From: Lithodes maja
Taxonomy: Eukaryota > Arthropoda > Malacostraca > Decapoda > Lithodidae
Direction: 5' to 3'
DNA: 64,000 nt
Assembly: GCA_037953745.1 (NCBI GenBank)
Contig: JBAKBP010007982.1
Coordinates: forward strand, 1-64,000
A model generated the notes under the pieces. The model was given only the letters and a program-made list of their open reading frames with translations, was not told where the DNA came from and did not search any database. Positions within the stretch are counted from its first letter, which is position 1, and every line of letters begins with the position of its first letter. The position numbers were made by a program, and so were the translations under genes. Positions 51,243 to 63,500 of this stretch are shown here, piece by piece.

Positions 51243-54200
51243 CTATCTTGGATCATCAACCCTTGATAGACAATCTGCTATCACGTTCTCACTCCCGGCA
51301 ATATGCTGAATGTTGAGATTATACTCTTGGAGCATTAGGGACCACCTGGTCAACCGCATATTCCAATTGTGAAACTGATTTAGGAATTTCAAGGGATGAT
51401 GGTCCGTATAAATCGTCACTACCGGGCCGTAGGCTGGAACATAAACTTCCAAATGTTTGAGCGACAAAACGATAGCCAGAAGCTCCTTCTCTAAAGTCGA
51501 GTAATTCCTTTGTGCCGAATTAAACTTGCGAGAAAAGAAGCTCACTGGGTGTTCCAAGCCCTCGGAATCAGTCTGCAGTAACACTGCCCCGGCACCCACA
51601 CCGCTGGCATCAGTCGCCAGCTGAAAACTCCTGGAGAAGTCTGGGGCCCTCAAAATCGGATGTGTACACAGCAGGTGCTTGACTAGGTCGAAAGCCCTCT
51701 GACACTCCGCAGCCCAACAGAACTTCTCTGACTTCGACAGTAGATCAGTTAACGGTGCTAAGACAGTAGAGTATCCCCGGATGAAGCACCTATAATAGCC
51801 TATCATACCTAGGAACCGCATGACCTGGCGCTTAGTGGTGGGCCTGGGAAGCATATTGATAGCCTGTATCCTGCTCAGGGGGGGGGGGGGGGGGGCACAC
51901 CCGGCCTAACCCGATCACAAAGCCAAGATACTGCACAGTAGCCTTTACAAACTCGCACTTCCTCAGGTTCACCACCAGCCCAGCATCGTGCAACTTCCCA
52001 AACAGGGTCTCTAAGTGCCTTAGGTGATTTTCAAAATCGTCATCATATACTATCACGTCATCAAGGTAGACCGTGCAGTTAGGGATTTTGTCACAAATAT
52101 CGTTCATCAGGTTCTGAAACGTGGCAGGTGCGTTCTTAAGCCCATAAGGCATTACGTTACATTGGTAGGTCTTGCCATCTACCACAAAACCACAAACTTG
52201 CTTAGCTCGGTCCGACAGGGGTGCTTGCCAGTAGCCTTTTACAAGATCAATTTTAGTAAGGTACTTTGCATTCCCTATCTTGTCCACGCTGTCGTCAACT
52301 CGAGGCAAAGGGTAAGGGTTGGTAGTGGTCAAGCCATATAGCCTACGAAAATCTATGCAGAACCGCACCTTGCCGTCAGGTTTTGGCTGCAACGTGACGG
52401 GTGATGTCCACTTCACATAACCTTCAGTGATCATCCCTCTCTCAACCATGTACTTTAACTCCTCCCATAAAGCTGGCAACTTTACCGGGGGCACACGGTA
52501 GGGCACTGACTTGAAGGGCACCTTATCACCGACGTCCACGTCGTGCGTTACCTGAGTAGTGAGACCTGGGTGTTCGGCGAAAACAGAGGGGTATGACCTG
52601 AAAAGGCCTAGGACAGCAGCACCCTGGTGCTCAGGCAGGTGACTTACAGCTTGCCTAGCCTCTTGTTCAGTATTCCCCGCCCACTGTTCCGCGGAAATGA
52701 CACAGTCCCAGCTATCCTCCTCAGCAGCATGACTGTCCCCACCTCCTTCTCCACCCTGGCCGCTGCAGGCCAGCACAGGGACAGTGAGAGGCTCTGAGGG
52801 GTGTCTCACATACTCTTTCATGAGGTTAACATGACATAACTGATGTTTTTTCCTACGGTCAGGTGTTGCAAGGAGATAATCAAGGTCGGACAGTTTCTTA
52901 GCCACCACATACGGCCCAATGAACTTGGCAGAAAGGGGGTGTCCAGGCAAAGGTAAAAGCAACATTACCTCCTGACCCACCGAAAACTCCCGAAGCTTCA
53001 CCTTGGCGTCATACTGGTGCCTCATGACCGCCTGTGCATTAACCAAGTTATTACCTGCCGCTGCCATGCAACCTATAAGTCTCTCCCGGCTCTCAAGGAC
53101 ATATTTAAGTACAGACCCCGGCTTCTCTTCGCCCTCCCAGATCTCTTTCACCATACTTAAAGGTCCTCTCACATTATGGCCAAAGACTAGTTGATTTGGA
53201 CAGAACCCCAGGCTCTCTCCTGGGACTTCACGTGCAGCGAACAGAACATACGGCAGACCCAAATCACAATCAGTGTCATGTTCTGCACAGTAACAGCGTA
53301 GCATACTCTTCAGGGTCGAGTGCCACCGCTCCAAGACTCCCTGACTCTCGGGATGGTAGGCTGACGACACTACAGAACATATACCGTGCAACTGAAGGGT
53401 TTGCTTGAACAATTTGGATGTAAAATTGCTCCCCTGGTCCGACTGCACCTCACGTGGAAATCCATAACGGGAACAGAACAATAATAAGTTTCTAACAACT
53501 GCCTTTGCCGAGCCGTTTCTCATGGGGTATGCGTCCGGGTATCTCGTAGCCACATCCATGATTGTCAACAGGAATTTATTGCCACTACTAGTAGGCGGGA
53601 AAGGGCCAACCAAACCTACTACAACTTTGCTGAACGGAGGCCCGGTGACAGGTATGGGAAACAAAGGTGCCTTCGGGATTGTCTGGTTAGGCTTCCCCGT
53701 TGTCTGGCAGGTCGCATACCCAGCCACCCATGCACAGACATCAGCCTTGACCCCAGGCCACCAGAAAAACCTGCCCAATGCCGCCAATGTTTTTGTTACC
53801 CCCAAATGACCTGCCACCGGCACATCATGCGCCAGACACAATAAGGACTCTCTATACTTATTTGGAACAACCACCTGGTCTACTACCCTCGCACCGCCCT
53901 CCCACTTCGATTTGGGGTCTAGAAATCTGCGGTACAATATCCTGTTGAGTCTAAAGAAATCTCCCGGCTTCGCATCCCCATCTTCCTCCAACTCTATGGC
54001 ACCATTGCTATAACGAGCTAGGCTAGCATCTTGCAACTGCTGCTCACTAATGTCCCCGGGCGTCAATGCATCAAGATGGTTTTGTAATAAGACATTACCC
54101 CGGCTAGTAGGCTCTACTGCTTTAGTGGCTCTCGCTACAGCTCTTGCCTCACGCGAAGTCTTACCCAACTCTGCCTTGTTACACACCATATCTGGGCCAG

Positions 54201-56481
54201 AGTCAACTCCCGTGTTTATTATAGGTCCAAGTACCGAATCACCGAGAAGTGCAGCAGAATCAATGTCCCTTTTCCTGCCCTTAGCAACCTTCTCCTGATC
54301 CTTCCTCCACTGTCCCCGAGGTGGAGTGCTAGGCTGTGCAGGAACCGCAGAGCGAGATCGGGTTACCACACAGGCCATCTCATCCTGTTGGCACCTCCCA
54401 ACCCATTCCCGATTCTCACCATCCACGTCGGCCGCCCTCTCGGCAACGACTAAGGGTGGAGTCCCGGAAGTGGGCACCGCAAAGTTGTTGCCGAGAAGAA
54501 GGTCGACGCCCTCAACTGGCAAACACTCAACGATCCCTACATCCAGCTCCCTGCACACCTCTCCCACTCTCAACTCCAACCTCACAAGTGGGTATGACCT
54601 CGTAGCATTTATACCCTGCACCACAACAACTCTGGCCACATTTATCGGTTTCCCTGTGAAGTTCCTCAACAAAGTTTGCGAAGCCCCCGTATCCCTCAGC
54701 AAGTCAACCCTCCGTAGTTCACTCCCCCAGCTCACAAACCCGTGTCCCCGATGGCTACAGAAAGTGTCCCGGACAGGTGTCGAGCCTTCCGTACGCTTCT
54801 TTACCGCGTGTGCCTCAGCTGCTGACAACCTACCCCGGGCAGTTGCTGCAGCCTTCAGAGACACACCGATACTGTGAACCAATGACACCGGCTTAGCGGG
54901 AGTGTTACTAGGGCACTCACGTGAATAATGGCCTAGCTTCTGACATTTGTAACATTTCACATCCCCAATGGGCTTCTTCCCTTGTGCGGGCGAAGAAGGG
55001 GCCTGACCTTTAGTAAACGGGAGAGGCTTGTGTTTGTAGGTGTTATTAGGTGCAATGCTTTTAGTGTGGTTATGTGTGTCATAAGATTTGTTATTATCGA
55101 AAACTCTGGTGGGTGGGGTATAGCGCCCCTTCTGCCCTGACTCAGCCCTCTGAGCGGCACCGCAACCACGAATCAATGATAATCTGAGGTCTGCCATCTT
55201 GGCAGCCTCCTCTACTGTCTTGGGACATTTTTCCTTAATGTTCAGCATTAGATCGGTTCCAGTACATTTGTAAAACTGTTCCAGATAGAAAAGTTGCTTA
55301 ATTTCCTCAGCCGACTCTGCGTGCTCGGACCGAAACCAGTTATTACATGCATCTGTTAAGTCCCGTGCGTGCTCCATAAAACTGACGTCGCTCTTCTTAT
55401 TCACGCCACGGAACTTCAATCTATAAGTTTCGGGTTGCAGTTCGTAGGCCCGGAGCACAGCCTCCTTCACCAGTCCATACACGACACTCTCGTCCAGTGA
55501 CAGTGCATCGTAGGCTTTCAACCCCTTACCCACTAGACGTGATGAAACTAATGCTGCCCATTTAACCTTCGGCCAGTCATACTCACGACACTTCTTTTCG
55601 AAACGAGCAAAAAACTCAGTCACTGCTGTCTCATCAAATGCGGGTACTAACTTAATTAAATGCGAAAGTGAGTCTGTAACCCGGTGCCCACCACCGAGAT
55701 GACGCCCCGTGGTCTCTACTCTAGACTTCTCGACATCCATTTCAGCCTGGTACCTGGTTGCATCCTGATTGGCTTGGATTCTAGCAACCTCTATGCGTTC
55801 TATACTAGCCTGTTGTATCTGAGTCTCCTGCAGCTTAATCTGTTCTATACTAGCCTGTTGTATCTGAGTCTCCTGCACCTTAATCCGTTCTATACTAGCC
55901 TGTTGTATCTGAGTCTCCTGCAGCTTAATCCATTCTATACTAGCCTGTTGACTCTCTTGCAACTTAAGCTTAGCTAGTTCTAGCTGAAATAACATCTCAG
56001 GAGACAGGCCTGGGGGGGGAGAGCACAAAATGGGGGATCCACACCGAGACGTGTTTACGGGTAAGCCAGCTTGCCATTGAGAACCCTTCTGCTGCATCGT
56101 GCTAAGACTCGCTGGCTGAGGGCCCAGCTCAGGAGTAGAGTGGAATGGAGGCTTGGAGGGAACCCCCCAAGACCCCACTCCACCCACCGCCCCATCGCCA
56201 TCACCCAACAAACATGCCACCAAATTCTTCTTGGGCCAACTGTCAGGACAGTCCCGCCCCAAAACCGTGGCTAAACAGCGAAGACCGTAACAATCAATAG
56301 CCTGCAGGCGCTGTTCGGTCAAAGGTGTCTGCAAAAATGCCCGGTCATCCCTCTCTCCACTTATAACACTCCCCTCCCTAAATATCTGCTGTACTTGCTG
56401 GTCACTAGGCTGTACCGTGTTATCCTCCCCCGTAAATGATGAGTCATTAGACATAGTGCTGGTTATACAATTGCTGTTCAT
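51243..56481 (-). pseudogene. LTR retrotransposon copy C gag-pol, frameshifted and catalytically altered
   Basis: Same domain order as copy B, with the gag repeat expanded to four units (about 55789-55965). The G-run at 51878-51895 is 18 long, against 8 in copies B and D, and throws the frame after RT; the remaining RNase H part (51854-51243) lies in another frame. The integrase first catalytic Asp is Gly (VVVGLVGPF) and a zinc-finger Cys is Tyr (AGYATC). The RT YLDD and RNase H ATDASG are intact in sequence. It would be unable to integrate with its own enzyme, though it could be moved in trans. It is flanked by LTR 4 and the truncated LTR 5. Confidence 0.9.
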
Positions 56482-56721
56482 AACAAAAAAAAGGGCTTAT
56501 TACTAATTGCAGTCTCGACTCACAAAATGTTAAAGATGCTTGAATGACTCTACTCTAGACACCTAACGAAACAATCTGCAAGTCCACCAATACAATAATG
56601 ACACAATAAAAATTCCTCCAATATGCAAGAAAATTCTAGCCAGCTCTACTAGGTAGCATAGAATAGTTCTCCAAAAAACATGTGATAGGATACTACTGAA
56701 TCTTGTGCAAGGTCGCCATTT

Positions 56722-58419
56722 TGTTACGGCTGGATCGGCAATACATATTTGGGATTCTTGATCGTAGGACAGAAATGGCTTAAGTGACAACGACACGCTC
56801 GATTCCAGCCCCAAATACTATATGCTCCAGACAACAAAAGCACCAACGCCCTACAGAGTTATCGTCTACGGTAACGAGGTACCTTAACTTGGCGAAAGTG
56901 TACAACAGGGGTAGGCTATGAGGCTAAACTCCCTCAGACATTTATAGGTTACGTTATTACTAAAGAAATGCAATACTCAAGAAACTACGTTAATATTAAG
57001 CCTCTAATAATGTAGAATAGAAGCAGGCTAAAGGTATGACAGTGAAATGCTAAATGACAAATGTACACGCCTACTTGAAAGCGCGTGCACTAGAATAACT
57101 GTCCCCTACTAACATGCACTAGCATGTAGCATACAAGATGTTCATGATCCAGTAGATACCTAATAATACACATGGGAGGAACATAAATAGTAGTCACTTA
57201 TTATAATAATGAATCTATACTTGGAATAACTAAAAGGTTGCAGGCAACAGTACTGCGCCGGTAGCCTACTACCGCATAGGCTACTTCGCTTCTCTCACTC
57301 TGTCTCCCCTCCGAGTCTGTATGCGCCCTACGCAACAGAACTCCGGACACAGCAGCAAAACGACAGTGCAGTTAATTGATACATGAAAGTATTAATAGTG
57401 TTGTCTTGTGTGTGAGTAATGTGTATTGTAAAGTGTTACATACATATACTTAAAGAGAGCTGCAATGCATAGTAAAATAAAGATATATCCCACTCATCAT
57501 CCCCATGTGTTCTAGCTAGCAGGCCAAGTCACAGGAACAACGAGTCCCAGCACCGAAAGCGAGAACCCAGGAAAAGACTGTAGAGAACACAAGGACAGAT
57601 AAATTACGTTACTCTACTATACCGGCACTACGAGCGAGCTGTAGTCTCGGGTGCTACACTCGCTCCTGGCTTGGTATGCAAATCAAGGCTAAGTCCTCGT
57701 CCCTCTACAGACAACTCCTGGGCATGGTCGGGCTCTTACACATGGCACCAGTCTAGTCACAAATGGGATGATGAGCGGGGCATATAACTCGTGAACATGT
57801 AGAACGTTCACCAACTATCCTCATCAAGAAGATCGCTGTTCACATTAACCCCTTAAATCTAATACATGTAAATATATGCTTGTCCTAAGAGTGATACGAG
57901 AGGTGAGTGCTGAAACTCCTTTAGGACCTCAAGGGAAGGTTATGCATTTAAATAGAGAGAAGAATGAAATGAGAGTAATGTCGTCAGAGAGAAAGAGTGC
58001 AACCGTGAGAAGTTGGGAGAGAGGGCAAGGGATGTTAGAATCTGAAAGGTTCTAGGCAACCTAATCATGGAACACGCAGCGAGCCTCCAGGCAATGTGCT
58101 GTATGACAACATGGGCCCAGCCCAAGCAGCGTAGGCAGGCAGCAATGGACTACCAACCCTATCGCGCCTAGCTATAAGCGCAAGGCTGCCAACCAGTCCA
58201 TACGTCTGGCAACCACCCGGCCGGCAGCGCGGCGCGCGCCACCCCCTTGCTCTGAAGCCCAACTCACTCTCTCTCTCTGAACTCCCATTGTCTTATCTAT
58301 CAACTTCTCTATTGATACTACATATTAAATGGAAGGTCTCGACATGGCTTAAAACAAAACCCACCACTGGTTAGCACATGACGAGACCTTTGCAGAGATA
58401 CAAAGAACATAGTTATAAG
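56722..58419 (-). repeat. LTR 5 (5' LTR of copy C), truncated by 108 bp
   Basis: Full from its inner edge (TGTTACGGCTGG at 56722) but ends at ATAGTTATAAGT, where LTR 4 continues for another 108 bp to its TGTGACG terminus. It is fused directly to LTR 6. The missing part is the outermost U3 start. Confidence 0.9.
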
Positions 58420-60238
58420 TGTTACGGCTGGATCGGCAATACATATTCGGGATTCTTGATCGTAGGACAGAAATGGCTTATGTGACAACGACACGCTCGA
58501 TTCCAGTCCCAAATACTATATGCTCCAGACAACAAAAGCACCAACGCCCTACAGAGTTATCGTCTATGGTAACGAGGTACCTTAACTCGGCGAAAGTGTA
58601 CAACAGGGGTAGGCTATGAGGCTAAACTCCCTCAGACATTTATAGGTTACGTTATTACTAAAGAAATGCAATACTCAAGAAACTACGTTAATATTAAGCC
58701 TCTAATAATGTAGAATAGAAGCAGGCTAAAGGTATGACAGTGAAATGCTAAATGACAAATGTACACGCCTACTTGAAAGCGCGTGCACTAGAATAACTGT
58801 CCCCTACTAACATGCACTAGCATGTAGCATACAAGATGTTCATGATCCAGTAGATACCTAATAATACACATGGAAGGAACATAAATAGTAGTCACTTATT
58901 ATAATAATGAATCTATACTTGGAATAACTAAAAGGTTGCAGGCAACAGTACTGCGCCGGTAGCCTACTACCGCATAGGCTACTTCGCTTCTCTCACTCTG
59001 TCTCCCCTCTGAGTCCGTATGCGCCCTACGCAACGGAACTCCGGACACAGCAGCAAAACGACAGTGCAGTTAATTGATACATGAAAGTATTAATAGTGTT
59101 GTCTTGTGTGTGAGTAATGTGTATTGTAAAGTGTTACATACATAAACTTAAAGAGAGCTGCAAAGCATAGTAAAATAAAGATATATCCCACTCATCATCC
59201 CCATGTGTTCTAGCTAGCAGGCCAAGTCACAGGAACAACGAGTCCCAGCACCGAAAGCGAGAACCCAGGAAAAGACTGCAGAGAACACAAGGACAGATAA
59301 ATTACGTTACTCTACTATACCGGCACTACGAGCGAGCTGTAGTCACTGGTACTGCACTCGCTCCTGGCTCGGTAGGCAAATCAAGGCTAAGTCCTCGCCC
59401 CTCTACAGACAACTCCTGGGCATGGTCGGGCTCTTACACATGGCACTAGTCTAGTCACAAATTGGATGATGAGCTGGGCATATAACTCGTGAACATGTAG
59501 AACGTTCACCAACTATCCTCATCAAGAAGATCGCTGTTCACATTAACCCCTTAAATCTAATACATGTAAATATATGCTTGTCCTAATAGTAATACGAGAG
59601 GTGAGTGCTGAAACTCCTTTAGGACCTCAAGGGAAGGGTATGCATTTAAATAGAGAGAAGAATGAAATGAGAGTAATGTCGTCAGAGAGAAAGAGTGCAA
59701 CCGTGAGAAATTGGGAGAGAGGGCAAGGGATGTTAGAATCTCAAAGGTTCTAGGCAACCTGGTCATAGAGCACACAGCGAGCCTCCAGGCAATGTGCAGT
59801 ACGACAACATGGGCAGCCCAGGCAGCATAGGCAGGCGGCAATGGACTACCAACCCTGTCGCGCCTAGCTATAAGCGCAAGGCTGCCAACCAGTCCATACG
59901 TCTGGCAACCACCCCCCCGGCAGCGCGGCGCGCTGCTACCCTCTCGCTCTGAAGACTAACTCACTCTCTCTCTCTGAATTCCTATTGTCTTATCTATCAA
60001 CTTCTCTATTGATACTACATATTAAATGGAAGGTCTCGACATGGCTTAAAACAAAACCCACCACTGGTTAGCACATGACGAGACCTTTGCAGAGATACAA
60101 AGAACATAGTTATACGTTGTCACACTCAATATAAGCAGCCAGCACGGTACAAGCGGTAAACGGTACCGCACCGTGGCGGTACAGTGGAGTACCAAGGAGT
60201 ACAATCAGGTTGCGTTGCCACACACTGGGTGCGTCACA
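58420..60238 (-). repeat. LTR 6 (3' LTR of copy D)
   Basis: About 1,819 bp, complete from TGTTACGG to GTGCGTCACA. Its variants match LTR 3 rather than LTR 5, showing that D is a separate insertion from C. Confidence 0.93.
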
Positions 60239-60520
60239 GCCCCCCCAAGATTTTAGATAATCGACCTTAGAAGCATCATCAAAATCTGACAGGCAACCAA
60301 CCGACCTGCTACCCTTAGCTGCCACTAATTGCAAAAGGTGCACAACAACTGAAGTGTGAATTATACATAAAACACAATATCGCATGCATCATGCTACAAC
60401 AATAAAGACTTACAAAACTAAAAAAAAAATTTCTTGTTTTTTTTTATTGTTTTATAATCTTTTTGGACGGCGTTATGATAGCCTAATTTTACTCCTGCTC
60501 AACCCACACACCGTGCACGA

Positions 60521-63500
60521 CTATCCTGGATCATCAACCCTTGATAGACAATCTGCTATCACGTTCTCACTCCCGGCAATATGCTGAATGTTGAGATTAT
60601 ACTCTTGGAGCATTAGGGACCACCTGGTCAACCGCATATTCCGATTGTGAAACTGATTTAGGAATTTCAAGGGATGATGGTCCGTATAAATCGTCACTAC
60701 CGGGCCGTAGGCTGGAACATAAACTTCGAAATGTTTGAGCGACAAAACGATAGCAAGAAGCTCCTTCTCTATAGTCGAGTAATTCCTTTGTGCCGAATTA
60801 AACTTGCGAGAAAAGAAGCTCACTGGGTGTTCCAAGCCCTCGGAATCAGTCTGCAGTAACACTGCCCCGGCACCCACACCGCTGGCATCAGTCGCCAGCT
60901 GAAAACTCCTGGAGAAGTCTGGGGCTCTCAAAATCGGATGTGTACACAGCAGGTGCTTGACTAGGTCGAAAGCCCTCTGACACTCCGCAGCCCAACAGAA
61001 CTTCACTGACTTCGACAGTAGATCAGTTAACGGTGCTAAGACAGTAGAGTATCCCCGGATGAAGCGCCTATAATAGCCTATCATACCTAGGAACCGCATG
61101 ACCTGGCGCTTAGTGGTGGGCCTGGGAAACATATTGATAGCCTGTATCTTGCTCAGGGGGGGGCACACCCGGCCTAACCCGACCACGAAGCCAAGATACT
61201 GCACAGTAGCCTTTACAAACTCGCACTTCCTGAGGTTCACCACCAGCCCAGCATCGTGCAACTTCCCAAACAGGGTCTCTAAGTGCCTTAGGTGATTATC
61301 AAAATTGTCATCATACACTATCACGTCATCAAGGTAGACCGTGCAGTTAGGGATTTCGTCACAAATATCGTTCATCAGGTTCTGAAACGTGGCAGGTGCG
61401 TTCTTAAGCCCATAAGGCATTACGTTACATTGGTAGGTCTTGCCATCTACCACAAAACCACAAACTTGCTTAGCTCGGTCCGACAGGGGTACTTGCCAGT
61501 AGCCTTTTACAAGATCAATTTTAGTAAGGTACTTTGCATTCCCTATCTTGTCCACGCTGTCGTCAACTCGAGGCAAAGGGTAAGGGTTGGTAGTGGTCAA
61601 GCCATTTAGCCTACGAAAATCTATGCAGAACCGCACCTTGCCGTCAGGTTTTGGCTGCAACGTGACGGGTGATGTCCACTTCACATAACCTTGAGTGATC
61701 ATCCCTCTCTCAACCATGTACTTTAACTCCTCCCGTAAAGCTGGCAACTTTACCGGGGGCACACGGTAGGGCACTGACTTGAAGGGCACATTATCACCGA
61801 CGTCCACGTCGTGCGTTACCTGAGTAGTGAGACCTGGGTGTTCGGCGAAAACAGAGGGGTATGACCTGAACAGGCCTAGGACAGCAGCACCCTGGTGCTC
61901 AGGCAGGTGACTTACAGCTTGCCTAGCCTCTTGTTCAGTATTCCCCGCCCACTGTTCCGCGGAAATGACACAGTCCCAGCTATCCTCCTCAGCAGCATGA
62001 CTGTCCCCACCTCCTTCTCCACCCTGGCCGCTGCAGGCCAGCACAGGGACAGTGAGAGGCTCTGAGGGGCGTCTCACATACTCTTTCATGAGGTTAACAT
62101 GACATAACTGATGTTTTTTTCTACGGTCAGGTGTTGCAACGAGATAATCAAGGTCGGACAGTTTCTTAGCCACCACATACGGCCCAATAAACTTGGCAGA
62201 AAGGGGGTGTCCAGGCAAAGGTAAAAGCAACATTACCTCCTGACCCACCGAAAACTCCCGAAGCTTCACCTTGGCGTCATACTGGTGCTTCATGACCGCC
62301 TGTGCATTAACCAAGTTATTACCTGCCGCTGCCATGCAACCTATAAGTCTCTCCCGGCTCTCAAGGATATATTTAAGTACAGACCCCGGCTTCTCTTCGC
62401 CCTCCCAGATCTCTTTCACCATACTTAAAGGTCCTCTCACATTATGGCCAAAGACTAGTTGATTTGGACTGAACCCCAGGCTCTCTCCTGGGACTTCACG
62501 TGCAGCGAACAGAACATACGGCAGACCCAAATCACAATCAGTGTCATGTTCTGCACAGTAACAGCGTAGCATACTCTTCAGGGTCGAGTGCCACCGCTCC
62601 AAGACTCCCTGACTCTCGGGATGGTAGGCTGACGACACTACAGAACATATACCGTGCAACTGAAGGGTTTGCTTGAACAATTTGGATGTAAAATTGCTCC
62701 CCTGGTCTGACTGCACCTCACGTGGAAATCCATAACGGGAACAGAACAATAATAAGTTTTTAACAACTGCCTTTGCCGAGCCGTTTCTCATGGGGTATGC
62801 GTCCGGGTATCTCGTAGCCACATCCATGATTGTCAACAGGAATTTATTGCCACTACTAGTAGGCGGGAAAGGGCCAACCAAGTCTACTACAACTTTGCTG
62901 AACGGAGGCCCGGTGACAGGTATGGGAAACAAAGGTGCCTTCGGGATGGTCTGGTTAGGCTTCCCCGTTGTCTGGCAGGTCGCACACCCAGCCACCCATG
63001 CACAGACATCAGCCTTGACCCCAGGCCACCAGAAAAACCTGCCCAATGCCGCCAATGTTTTTGTTACCCCCAAATGACCCGCCACCGGCACATCATGCGC
63101 CAGACACAATAAGGACTCTCTATACTTATTTGGAACAACCACCTGGTCTACTACCCTCGCACCGCCCTCCCACTTCGATTTGGGGTCTAGAAATCTGCGG
63201 TACAATATCCTGTTGAGCCTAAAGAAATCTCCCGGCTTCGCATCCCCATCCTCCTCCAACTCTATGGCACCATTGCTATAACGAGCTAGGCTAGCGTCTT
63301 GCAGCTGCTGCTCACTAATGTCCCTGGGCGTCAATGCATCAAGATGGTTTTGTAATAAGACATTACCCCGGCTAGTAGGCTCTACTGCCTTAGTGGCTCT
63401 CGCTACAGCTCTTGCCTCACGCGAAGTCTTACCCAACTCTGCCTTGTTACACACCATATCTGGGCCAGAGTCAACTCCCGTGTTTATTATAGGTCCAAGT

